NCBI GenBank assembly: GCA_963750295.1
Contig: CAVVPY010000001.1
Span: forward strand, 2,790,001-2,854,000
Length of the DNA: 64,000 nt
Direction of reading: 5' to 3'
From: CAVVPY01 sp963750295
Lineage (GTDB): Bacteria; Actinomycetota; Actinomycetes; Mycobacteriales; Jatrophihabitantaceae
Numbering within the stretch: the first letter of the stretch is position 1; every line of letters starts with the position of its first letter. A program made the translations under genes and the position numbers. This document shows, in pieces, positions 6,885 to 13,814 of this stretch. The notes beneath the pieces are model-generated. The model was given only the letters and a program-made list of their open reading frames with translations. It searched no databases and was not told the DNA's origin.

Positions 6885-7036
6885 CTGATCGTACGACCGC
6901 CGTCCGGACCAGCTGTCGTCCTCGCTCCCGTGCGGCGGCGACTGCACGGCGGCTGCGTCCCGGTCGCCTGCGGCACCGCCCGGCGCCTTGATTTGCCTCG
7001 GGTCCGATCAAGACCAGAGCCGATACTGTCTACGCC

Positions 7037-7069
7037 ATGGCTGCACGACCCGGCGCGGGATCGGCATGA
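7037..7069 (+). CDS. Ten-codon leader peptide of the XRE repressor gene
   Basis: ATG GCT GCA ... TGA encodes MAARPGAGSA. The stop codon overlaps the ATG of the XRE gene (ATGA at 7066-7069). A -10-like GATACT at 7022-7027 predicts transcription starting about 3 nt before this ATG, so it would be a leaderless start that delivers ribosomes to the repressor gene, whose own Shine-Dalgarno site is weak. It is too short to test by composition. Confidence 0.4.
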   Translation: MAARPGAGSA

Positions 7070-7494
7070 CGGCACTGTCCGATCGGCTCGTCGCTGCGAA
7101 CACGCAGGGGTTGTCCGCCCGGGCGGTCGCCCGCCTGGCACGCGACGCCGGGTACACGCTGAACCACGACACGGCGGCCAGGTACCTGCGCGGTGATCAC
7201 GGGATGCCGGACGAGGCAACCCTGATCGCGTTCGCCGAGGTCCTCCACGTGCCACTGACCGAACTGCGGCAGGCAGCCAGACTTCCCGCCGAGATGACCG
7301 AGCCGTACCGCCCGCCGGTCGAGTCGAGCCGGCTGACGCTGCGGCAGCGGCGGGCGGTTGACGAGATCATCCGCGCGATGCTGGTACCGCGGGCGTCCGA
7401 CGAGCCGGCGAACGTGACCGACCTGTCCGACAGGCGGCGCACGAAGGCTCCCCGCGCGGCCCGCCACGGGACGCCGGAACCACCGAGCGACTAA
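7066..7494 (+). CDS. XRE-family repressor (ImmR/phage-type)
   Basis: A 142-residue protein. The N-terminal DNA-binding domain (about 3-75) includes LSDRLVAANTQGLSARAVAR, DTAARYLRGDHGMPDEATLI and AFAEVLHVPLTELRQAA, the arrangement of actinophage and ICE repressors. The C-terminal ~60 residues (PYRPPVESSRLTLRQRRAVD and on) are unlike characterised domains and may be the target of the neighbouring peptidase. The ATG at 7066 is preferred over upstream in-frame starts, which add non-conserved residues. The ImmA/IrrE gene follows by 37 nt. In ICEBs1 and similar systems such a pair forms a cleavage-controlled repressor switch; that role here is inferred. Confidence 0.8.
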   Translation: MTALSDRLVAANTQGLSARAVARLARDAGYTLNHDTAARYLRGDHGMPDEATLIAFAEVLHVPLTELRQAARLPAEMTEPYRPPVESSRLTLRQRRAVDEIIRAMLVPRASDEPANVTDLSDRRRTKAPRAARHGTPEPPSD

Positions 7495-7531
7495 GCCGAA
7501 GCGTCGGCAGCAGCGCCGATACTCCTTCGGC

Positions 7532-8029
7532 GTGACAGGCGACAACGGCGCGGGCGCGACTCCAGGCGATCGATCCGACCAGACCACCCGGCGCGGCCCG
7601 TACGACCCATGGCGGGACGTAGCCGCCAACTGGCCCGACCTAGAGATCATCGAGCGACCACTGCGCGGACGGCTGCTCGGCGAGCTGCGCTACCCGGTCA
7701 TCGTCCTGCGCGCCGGCACCAGCGCAGCACAGCGGCGGTGCACGCTCGCGCACGAGATCGTCCACCTCGAACGTGGCGTCACCGAGTGCGGGCGGTGGGC
7801 GGCGCGCGAGGAGCTGGCCGTCCACCTCGTGGCGAGCTGCCGGCTGTTGCCGATCGACCTGCTCGCGGCATGCATCCGCGATGCCGGCGGCACCCAGCAC
7901 CTGGCTGCCGTCGCCCAGCGGGCCGACGTCGACCTCGACACGCTTCGGCTCCGGCTGGCCCGACTCAGCGCGGCCGACTGCGCCCGAATTCGCACCCGGG
8001 AAGTGGTCGACCTCTGGTCGGTCGCCTAA
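7532..8029 (+). CDS. ImmA/IrrE-family metallopeptidase
   Basis: A 165-residue zinc peptidase. The HEIVH motif is at residues 74-78 within CTLAHEIVHLERG, followed by AREELAVHLVASCRLLP (92-107), which supplies the Glu ligand and matches the ImmA/IrrE core. In this family the protease cleaves the adjacent XRE repressor after DNA damage or another signal. Residues 1-40 and the C-terminal part (AQRADVDLDTLRLRLARLS) are not assigned. The GTG at 7532 has no SD. GATACT at 7518-7523 ends 8 nt upstream, in the shared nonamer GCCGATACT also found before the XRE leader, so a leaderless mRNA is likely. Confidence 0.87.
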   Translation: MTGDNGAGATPGDRSDQTTRRGPYDPWRDVAANWPDLEIIERPLRGRLLGELRYPVIVLRAGTSAAQRRCTLAHEIVHLERGVTECGRWAAREELAVHLVASCRLLPIDLLAACIRDAGGTQHLAAVAQRADVDLDTLRLRLARLSAADCARIRTREVVDLWSVA

Positions 8030-8092
8030 TTCGCACAGTTATCCACAGGGCGGCCCACCGCCGTTGACGACACCGTGATGTGTCCGGCACTG

Positions 8093-8114
8093 TGTCAGAC
8101 ATTCGACGTCTGAC
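8093..8114 (+). promoter_or_regulatory. Dyad operator candidate before the secreted-protein gene
   Basis: GTCAGAC (8094-8100) and GTCTGAC (8108-8114) form a perfect 7-bp inverted repeat with a 7-nt centre. TGTCAGACA (8093-8101) is itself palindromic and matches the TGTCnGACA core at 6875-6883. A TTGACG (8064-8069) with CACTGT 18 nt later could be the promoter, which would place the dyad at the start site. A repressor of this locus is the likely ligand; this is inference. Confidence 0.45.
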
Positions 8115-8135
8115 GTCTTATCAGAGAGGTGCCAT

Positions 8136-8858
8136 ATGTTCACCCGTACTCCAGCAAGGCGAGTTCTGCGCCGGACGGCGACGCTCCTCCTTGCCGCCCT
8201 GGTCCCCGTCGCGGTTCTCCTCACGCCCACGACCGGCACGGCGGCCGCCGACGGACCGCGCACCGGCAACGCGTCACCGTCCGGGCTGCTGCCGATGCCC
8301 CCGGGCTTCCACGGCTACCACTCCATCCGGGCCGTTCGGTCCGAGCTGCGCGGGCATTACCTCGGCCCCAGCGAGGCGACGCACTGGCGGCGACTGCGCA
8401 TCACCGGCTGGGTCTACACGCGCCGGTGCAACGGCGGCAATCCGCACGCCGGGTGGGCGGCGCTGTACTCGGTGCGGCAGTTCGCCGATCCCGACGGCCC
8501 CCCGACCGGCGGGTACGACATGCCGGTCGGCACCGTGCGGCACGTGGATCCGAGCACCTGGTGCGAGGTGGCGCCTGCTGACCTGTGCGACTGGATGACG
8601 ATCTGCTTCTGGGACACCGACAGCAACGTGCTGAACTACGACATCGGCGATGCCTTCGCCTGGCTGACCGGTGGACGCTCGCTCGGTGACGACATCACCG
8701 CCTGCGCGATCGGCGCGGCAAAGGCGGCGGGCATCAACGGGTTCTTCAAGCAACGGCTGACGCAGGGGCTGCTCGCCGGCGGAAAACTGACCCTGGGTGA
8801 GAGCTGGGTGGTACTGGCGGCGACCGGCTGCTTGTACACCGCGCTCTTCCCCAGGTGA
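8136..8858 (+). CDS. Secreted hypothetical protein
   Basis: A 240-residue protein with a Sec signal peptide: Arg-rich N region MFTRTPARRVLRRTATLLLA, hydrophobic core ALVPVAVLLTP and a likely cut after TAAA near residue 38. The mature part has six cysteines (in RRCNGG, TWCEV, DLCDWMTICFW, TACAIG and TGCLYT) and Gly/Trp-rich stretches. The C-terminal ~80 residues (GDDITACAIGAAKAAGINGF and after) resemble amphipathic or membrane-active segments. No family is recognised. The ATG at 8136 has AGAGAGG upstream. It lies 106 nt after the ImmA gene behind its own dyad, so it could be the cargo or effector controlled by the XRE/ImmA pair. Confidence 0.75.
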   Translation: MFTRTPARRVLRRTATLLLAALVPVAVLLTPTTGTAAADGPRTGNASPSGLLPMPPGFHGYHSIRAVRSELRGHYLGPSEATHWRRLRITGWVYTRRCNGGNPHAGWAALYSVRQFADPDGPPTGGYDMPVGTVRHVDPSTWCEVAPADLCDWMTICFWDTDSNVLNYDIGDAFAWLTGGRSLGDDITACAIGAAKAAGINGFFKQRLTQGLLAGGKLTLGESWVVLAATGCLYTALFPR

Positions 8859-8888
8859 TCGGGGGACGAGATCAACCGGCAGGTGCCG

Positions 8889-8984
8889 ATGCGGTGGGGA
8901 CGGATGCTCGCCCTGGTGGTGAGCTTCGTCCTCGTCGCCAAGGTCGTCTCGTTCCTCGTCGACAGGCTGGTCGATTTGCTCTGA
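8889..8984 (+). CDS. Putative 31-residue single-pass membrane peptide
   Basis: MRWGRMLALVVSFVLVAKVV followed by SFLVDRLVDLL: a short basic head, one hydrophobic segment and an amphipathic end. It follows the secreted-protein gene in the same frame by 30 nt, and its stop is 3 nt before the convergent map gene. No strong SD; GTG 8883 is an alternative start. Small size means coding status is uncertain, but the hydrophobic pattern is coherent. Confidence 0.35.
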   Translation: MRWGRMLALVVSFVLVAKVVSFLVDRLVDLL

Positions 8985-8987
8985 GCC

Positions 8988-9833
8988 TCAGCCAGCGGTC
9001 GCGGCTGCGGAGACGGCGATGCCACGCGCCTCGAGCGCGGCGCGACCACCGTCCTCGGCGGTCAGCACCCAGGGGCCGTCCTCGAGGATCGCCACCGTGT
9101 GCTCCCAGTGCGCAGCCCAGGATCCGTCCGCGGTGCTCACCGTCCACCCGTCCGACAGCTCCTGTGTCGAGCGCGAACCGAGGGTCAGCATGGGTTCGAT
9201 CGCGAGCGCCATCCCCACCGCGAGCCGCGGGCCCTTCCCGGCCTTGCCGTAGTTGAGGATGTGGGGCGCCATGTGCATCCGCGAGCCGATCCCGTGCCCG
9301 CCATAGCCGGCGACGATCCCGTACTGCCCGCTGGCGTGCACCGAGGTCTCCACGGCATGCGAGATGTCGGTGAGCCGGGCGCCAGAGCGGACCATCGCGA
9401 TGCCGGCCCACAGCGACTCCTGGCAGGCCTTCGACAGGGCCGCGACGTCAGCCGCGACCTCGCCGACACCGACGGTGACCGCGGCGTCCCCGTGCCAGCC
9501 GTCGACGATCGCACCGAAATCGAGCGAGACGACGTCACCGTCGCGCAGTACCTCGGTCGCCGACGGGATGCCGTGCACCACCCGGTCGTTCACCGAGGAA
9601 CAGATAACCCCGGGGTACGGCCCGGACCCGAGGTCGTAGCCGAGAAAGGACGAGTCGGCGCCGGCCTCGCGCAGCACGCCGCGCGCGATGCTGTCGAGAT
9701 CGGCCGTGCTCACGCCCGGCGCGACTGCCGCGCTCATCGCGCCCAACGCACGGGCGACGACCAGGCCGGCTTGTCGCATCAGCTGGATCTGCTCGGGCGT
9801 CTTGAGCTCGATGCGCTCGGCGGGTCGGTACAT
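8988..9833 (-). CDS. map: Methionine aminopeptidase, type I
   Basis: Removes the initiator methionine from nascent proteins. The 281-residue protein has all five metal ligands of the family: Asp105 (VSLDFG), Asp116 (HGDAAV), His180 (YGGHGIG), Glu213 (AIEPM) and Glu244 (HWEHT), plus the active-site His87 in VVHGIP. The spacing equals that of E. coli MetAP. The start overlaps the adk stop by one base (TGATG), so it is co-translated in secY-adk-map. It is the last gene of the spc operon before the accessory island. Confidence 0.98.
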   Translation of the reverse strand: MYRPAERIELKTPEQIQLMRQAGLVVARALGAMSAAVAPGVSTADLDSIARGVLREAGADSSFLGYDLGSGPYPGVICSSVNDRVVHGIPSATEVLRDGDVVSLDFGAIVDGWHGDAAVTVGVGEVAADVAALSKACQESLWAGIAMVRSGARLTDISHAVETSVHASGQYGIVAGYGGHGIGSRMHMAPHILNYGKAGKGPRLAVGMALAIEPMLTLGSRSTQELSDGWTVSTADGSWAAHWEHTVAILEDGPWVLTAEDGGRAALEARGIAVSAAATAG

Positions 9834-10489
9834 CAGGACGCGGCGAACGGGGCGAGCGCGTCGATCGCGCGTTCGGTCACGTCCTCGACATCGCCCAGGG
9901 CATCGATCGCCACGAGCTGGTCGCGCTCACGGTAGAACTCGATCAGCGGCGCGGTCTGCGCGGCGTAGACCTCGAGGCGGTGCCGGACGGTCTCGGGCTG
10001 GTCGTCGTCGCGCTGGTAGAGCGCGCCGCCGCACAGGTCGCAGACCGCGGCGTCCTTGGGCCGGTCGTACTCGGTGTGCCAGACATGCCCGCACTGCTTG
10101 CAGGTGCGACGCCCGGACAACCTGCGCACGACCTCCTCGTGGTCGACGTCGAGGTCGAGCACGACGGTGAGCTTGGCCGACAGCGCTCCGAGCATGGCGT
10201 CGAGTTCGTGCGCCTGGGCGACATTGCGCGGGAACCCGTCGAGCAGGAAGCCCTCGACCGCATCAGGCTCGGCGATCCGGCCGCGAACCATCGCGTTGGT
10301 CACCCCGTCCGGGACGAGATCGCCGGCGTCCATGAACTTCTTTGCCTCGCGGCCGAGTTCGGTGCCGCCGGACACGTTGGTCCGGAAGATGTCACCCGTC
10401 GAGATCTTCGGGATCGTGAAATGCGCTGCGATGAACTCGGCCTGGGTTCCCTTACCGGCTCCAGGCGGACCCACGAGCACTAGCCTCAC
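9833..10489 (-). CDS. adk: Adenylate kinase, zinc-LID type
   Basis: Interconverts 2 ADP and ATP plus AMP. At 218 residues it begins MRLVLVGPPGAGKGTQAEF, with the P-loop GPPGAGKGT at 7-15, FLLDGFPRNVAQA (81-93) and a long LID domain. The LID contains four cysteines (Cys130, Cys133, Cys150, Cys153), a structural zinc site found in some bacterial adenylate kinases and absent in others. It is 31 nt downstream of secY and overlaps map. Confidence 0.98.
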   Translation of the reverse strand: MRLVLVGPPGAGKGTQAEFIAAHFTIPKISTGDIFRTNVSGGTELGREAKKFMDAGDLVPDGVTNAMVRGRIAEPDAVEGFLLDGFPRNVAQAHELDAMLGALSAKLTVVLDLDVDHEEVVRRLSGRRTCKQCGHVWHTEYDRPKDAAVCDLCGGALYQRDDDQPETVRHRLEVYAAQTAPLIEFYRERDQLVAIDALGDVEDVTERAIDALAPFAAS

Positions 10490-10520
10490 GACGCAGTTGT
10501 CCCGGACCGAGCCCGCGCCG

Positions 10521-11834
10521 TTAGCGCAGGAATCCTTCGTAGTTGCGCTGCATGAGCTGGCTCTCGATCTGCTTCACCGTATCGAGGGCGACACCGACCA
10601 TGATCAACACAGCGGTGCCGCCGAACGGGAAGTTCTGCGCATTACTGCTCGTGATCGAGAAGAAGAAGTTCGGTAGCACGGCGACGATGCCCAGGTAGAG
10701 CGAACCGGGCAGGGTGATCCGCGACAGGACGAACTGCAGGTACTCGGCCGTCGGACGGCCGGGCCGGATGCCCGGGATGAAGCCGCCGTAGCGCTTCATG
10801 TCATCGGCGCGCTCGACCGGGTCGAAGGTGATGCCGACGTAGAAGTAGGTGAAGAAGATGATCAGCGCGAAGTAGATGACGATGTACACGCCGGACTGCT
10901 GGTTGATCAGGTTGTTGGTCACCCACCGGGCGAACGCCGACGGGCTCGCCGAGTTGCTGGTGAGCTGACTGATCAGCTGCGGGATGTAGAGCAGGGACGA
11001 GGCGAAGATGACCGGGATGACGCCGGCCTGGTTCACCTTCAACGGCAGATAGGTGGACGTGCCGCCGTATTGGCGACGTCCGATCATGCGTTTCGCGTAT
11101 TGGACCGGGATCCGGCGCTGCGCCTGTTCGACGAACACGACCGCGACGATGATCGACAACCCGAGCAGGCAGATCAGGGTGAACACGAACCCGCCGGCGT
11201 TCTGCAGGATCGTCTGCCCCTCGTTCGGGATGCGGGCCGCGATCGAGGTGAACATGAGCACGCTCATGCCGTTGCCGACGCCCCGGTCGGTGATGAGCTC
11301 GCCGAGCCACATGATCACGCCGGTCCCGGCGGTCATGCACAGCACCATCGTCGACAGCGTGAACATGTCGGTCTTGTAGAGGATCGGGTCCTGGCAGGAC
11401 GGGAACAGCTGACCGGAGCGCGCCAGCGCGATGAACCCGGTGGACTGCAGGATCGCCAGCCCGATGGTGAGGTACCGGCTGTACTGGGTCAGCTTCTGCT
11501 GACCGGCCTGGCCTTCCTTTTTCAGCTGCTCGAACCGCGGGATGACCACGACGAGCAACTGAATGATGATGCTCGCCGTGATGTAGGGCATGATGCCCAG
11601 CGCGAACGCGGACAGCCGGAGCAGGGCACCGCCGGAGAACAGGTTGATCAGCGAATAGATGTTCGCGTTGTCGCCGGAAGCTGCGTCCTTGATGCAGTTG
11701 TTGATCGCCGTGGTGTCCGTGTTCGGCGTCGGGATCGACGCGCCAACCCGGTAGAGGACGATCATCGCCAGAGTGAACAACAGCTTCTTGCGCAGGTCGG
11801 GCGTACGGAACGCCGATGCGAATGCCCTGAGCAC
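10521..11834 (-). CDS. secY: Preprotein translocase subunit SecY
   Basis: Central channel of the Sec translocon. The 437-residue protein has ten predicted membrane segments and the family motifs GALLRLSAFALGIMPYITAS and RGVGNGMSVLMFTSI, plus the cytoplasmic loop VQYAKRMIGRRQYGGTSTYL. The start is GTG 11834 with AGGAGG 4 nt upstream. A 221-nt gap separates it from rplO, and a weak promoter-like TAGCCT is visible in it. Confidence 0.98.
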   Translation of the reverse strand: MLRAFASAFRTPDLRKKLLFTLAMIVLYRVGASIPTPNTDTTAINNCIKDAASGDNANIYSLINLFSGGALLRLSAFALGIMPYITASIIIQLLVVVIPRFEQLKKEGQAGQQKLTQYSRYLTIGLAILQSTGFIALARSGQLFPSCQDPILYKTDMFTLSTMVLCMTAGTGVIMWLGELITDRGVGNGMSVLMFTSIAARIPNEGQTILQNAGGFVFTLICLLGLSIIVAVVFVEQAQRRIPVQYAKRMIGRRQYGGTSTYLPLKVNQAGVIPVIFASSLLYIPQLISQLTSNSASPSAFARWVTNNLINQQSGVYIVIYFALIIFFTYFYVGITFDPVERADDMKRYGGFIPGIRPGRPTAEYLQFVLSRITLPGSLYLGIVAVLPNFFFSITSSNAQNFPFGGTAVLIMVGVALDTVKQIESQLMQRNYEGFLR

Positions 11835-12055
11835 GAATCCTCCTGCGATGGCCTTGCGTCGGCCGCTGCTGACCAGGTTCTAACCGCCGGTTGCTGCCGG
11901 TCCAGGTCGATCGGGCCGGCGGCACGGTAATCCGACCCGCGGACGGACCACGTCAGGCTAACAGCCGCCGCAGCCGGGCAAGATTACGGTTGCGGGACGG
12001 TGCGCCACGCCCGTTCGGCGCGGCCACCGTGCCCGCTGGGCCCGTGGGCCGGCTT

Positions 12056-12508
12056 CTAGATTTCGGTGACCGAGCCGCCGGCGGCTTCGATCTTCTGCCG
12101 CGCGGTGTCGGAGAACTTGTTTGCCGTGATGTCCAGCTTCACGCCGAGCTCGCCGTTACCGAGCACCTTGACCAGCTGGCCCTTGCGGACCGCGCCGGCG
12201 CCGACGAGCTCGCCGATCCCCACCGTCCCGCCGTCGGGGAACAGCTCGGCCAGGCGCGCGACGTTCACGACCTGGAACTCGGTCCGGAACCGGTTCCGGA
12301 ACCCCTTGAGCTTGGGCAGCCGCATGTGGATCGGCATCTGCCCGCCCTCGAAGGACGCCGGGACCTGGTAGCGCGCCTTGGTGCCCTTGGTGCCGCGCCC
12401 GGCCGTCTTGCCCTTGGACCCGTCACCTCGGCCGACACGGGTGCGCTTGGTGTGCGAACCGGGGGCCGGGCGAAGGTGGTGGACCTTCAACGGTGAATTC
12501 TCGGGCAT
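12056..12508 (-). CDS. rplO: 50S ribosomal protein L15
   Basis: uL15, a late-assembly protein of the large subunit. The 150-residue protein begins MPENSPLKVHHLRPAPGSHT and has the Gly-rich RVGRGDGSKGKTAGRGTKG segment and RLPKLKGFRNRF. ATG 12508 is chosen because GAGGAGG stands 9 nt upstream and the family starts here, although the frame is open further upstream. It begins 1 nt after the rpmD stop, so the SD lies inside rpmD. Confidence 0.97.
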   Translation of the reverse strand: MPENSPLKVHHLRPAPGSHTKRTRVGRGDGSKGKTAGRGTKGTKARYQVPASFEGGQMPIHMRLPKLKGFRNRFRTEFQVVNVARLAELFPDGGTVGIGELVGAGAVRKGQLVKVLGNGELGVKLDITANKFSDTARQKIEAAGGSVTEI

Positions 12509-12509
12509 G

Positions 12510-12692
12510 TCAGTCAACCTCCTCGACCGACACCAGATGCGTGACGGTCGCAACCATCCCGCGTATCTCGGGACGGTCCTCCTTGACGACGACGTCGTGG
12601 ACGCGCTTGAGGCCGAGCGTCCGCAGCGTCTCGCGCTGATTTTGCTTGTTACCGATCTTCGATCGGGTCTGGGTGATCTTCAGGCGGGCCAT
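12510..12692 (-). CDS. rpmD: 50S ribosomal protein L30
   Basis: uL30, a 60-residue large-subunit protein: MARLKITQTRSKIGNKQNQR followed by ETLRTLGLKRVHDVVVKEDR, the standard bacterial form. It sits 2 nt after rpsE and 1 nt before rplO. The C-terminus (VSVEEVD) is encoded by the bases that also form the rplO ribosome-binding site. Confidence 0.97.
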   Translation of the reverse strand: MARLKITQTRSKIGNKQNQRETLRTLGLKRVHDVVVKEDRPEIRGMVATVTHLVSVEEVD

Positions 12693-12694
12693 CG

Positions 12695-13339
12695 TCAGCT
12701 TCCCTGTCCGGCACGCGCGCGCAGCAGACCAGCCGGAGCGATGTCCTCCAGCGGCAGGCCGCGGCGGGCCGCGACCTCCTCCGGGCGAACGAGGTCCTTC
12801 AGCGCCGCGACGGTGGCGTGCACGATGTTGATCGGGTTGTCCGAGCCGAGCGACTTGGACAACACATCATGGATGCCGGCGCACTCGAGCACGGCACGCA
12901 CCGGACCACCGGCGATGACGCCGGTACCGGGGCTGGCCGGCTTGAGCAGGACGACGCCGGCTGCCTTCTCACCCTGGACGGGGTGCGGAATGGTCAGCTG
13001 GATCCGCGGGACCTTGAAGAAGTTCTTCTTGGCCTCCTCGACGCCCTTGGCGATCGCGGCCGGCACTTCCTTGGCCTTGCCGTAGCCGACGCCAACGGTT
13101 CCGTCGCCGTCGCCCACCACGACGAGCGCGGTGAAGCTGAACCGGCGGCCACCCTTGACGACCTTGGCGACGCGGTTGATCGTCACGACCCGTTCGAGGT
13201 GTGCGCTCTTCTCGGGAGCGTTCTGGCCACGGCCGCCACCATCACGACGGTCACGGCGCTCGCCGCGATCATTGCCACCGGCGCCACCGGCGCCACCGGT
13301 GCCACCGGTGCGGGTACCTCCGCGCTGCGGTCCGGGCAT
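12695..13339 (-). CDS. rpsE: 30S ribosomal protein S5
   Basis: uS5, which helps translational fidelity and mRNA entry. It is 214 residues, with a Gly/Arg-rich N-terminal extension of about 45 residues (RTGGTGGAGGAGGNDRGERR) typical of high-GC actinobacteria. The dsRNA-binding and ribosomal S5 domains follow: ERVVTINRVAKVVKGGRRFS, GVGYGKAKEVPAAIAKG and PIRN-like NPINIVHATVAALK. The ATG overlaps the stop of a six-codon mini-ORF, and GGAG stands 7 nt upstream. Confidence 0.98.
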   Translation of the reverse strand: MPGPQRGGTRTGGTGGAGGAGGNDRGERRDRRDGGGRGQNAPEKSAHLERVVTINRVAKVVKGGRRFSFTALVVVGDGDGTVGVGYGKAKEVPAAIAKGVEEAKKNFFKVPRIQLTIPHPVQGEKAAGVVLLKPASPGTGVIAGGPVRAVLECAGIHDVLSKSLGSDNPINIVHATVAALKDLVRPEEVAARRGLPLEDIAPAGLLRARAGQGS

Positions 13340-13359
13340 CAGATCTTCTCCAACATCAT
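13339..13359 (-). CDS. Six-codon mini-ORF coupled to rpsE
   Basis: ATG ATG TTG GAG AAG ATC TGA encodes MMLEKI. It has its own SD-like GAGGT 5 nt upstream and ends in TGATG, sharing one base with the rpsE start. Its fourth codon supplies the rpsE SD. It could be a translational-coupling leader or simply a chance reading frame across the SD. Confidence 0.3.
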   Translation of the reverse strand: MMLEKI

Positions 13360-13385
13360 CGTTACCTCATTTATTGGGGTCCCCG

Positions 13386-13416
13386 CCGAATTCCGTGGCG
13401 AAGCGAGGAAATTCGG
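13386..13416 (-). promoter_or_regulatory. AT-rich bulged hairpin between rplR and rpsE
   Basis: CCGAATTCC (13386-13394) and GGAAATTCGG (13407-13416) pair with a single bulged A and a 12-nt loop. It lies 8 nt after the rplR stop on the transcribed strand, in an 85-nt spacer that is unusually AT-rich for this operon. The role is unknown. Confidence 0.4.
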
Positions 13417-13424
13417 TGGCGTGT

Positions 13425-13814
13425 TCAGAATTCCAGCCCCGCGTCGCGGGCGGCGTCGGCGAACGCCGCGATCCGCCCGGTGTAGGCGTTGCCGCCCCGG
13501 TCGAACACGACCCGCGTCACGCCAACAGCCTTGGCCGCCTCGGCGAGTTGCGTGCCGACCTGCTTGGCCCGCGCGGTCTTGTCGCCCTCGCTCAGCTTGA
13601 ACGTCGACACCGATGCCAACGTCACGCCCTTGGCGTCGTCGACGACCTGTGCGAACAGGTGCCGCGACGAGCGGCTGACAACGAGGCGCGGACGCTCGCT
13701 GGTGCCGGCGACCTTCTTGCGGAGCCGGAAATGCCGGCGCGACCTGGCGACCCGACGGACCGCGGAGATGCCCGCGGACCGACGTGCCTGCTTGGCGATG
13801 CTCGACGCGCTCAC
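13425..13814 (-). CDS. rplR: 50S ribosomal protein L18
   Basis: uL18 binds 5S rRNA. The 129-residue protein opens MSASSIAKQARRSAGISAVR and has RHFRLRKKVAGTSERPRLVV, the 5S-binding segment, then SSRHLFAQVVDDAKGVTLAS and FDRGGNAYTGRIAAFADAAR. It overlaps the rplF stop by 4 nt (ATGA), indicating coupled translation. Confidence 0.98.
   Translation of the reverse strand: MSASSIAKQARRSAGISAVRRVARSRRHFRLRKKVAGTSERPRLVVSRSSRHLFAQVVDDAKGVTLASVSTFKLSEGDKTARAKQVGTQLAEAAKAVGVTRVVFDRGGNAYTGRIAAFADAARDAGLEF

Noticed and set aside
6617..8984. Complete integrative element or prophage
   Set aside because: No integrase, transposase, attachment-site repeat or transfer gene is visible; only the repressor/peptidase module is phage- or ICE-like.
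8855..9256. Plus-strand frame continuing into map
   Set aside because: Arg/Pro-rich shadow of map; the only plausible plus-strand coding there is the short hydrophobic peptide at 8889-8984.
11835..12055. Promoter for secY-adk-map
   Set aside because: A TAGCCT hexamer is present, but the only TTG-type -35 (TTGCCC) is 15 nt away, so I do not list it as a feature.
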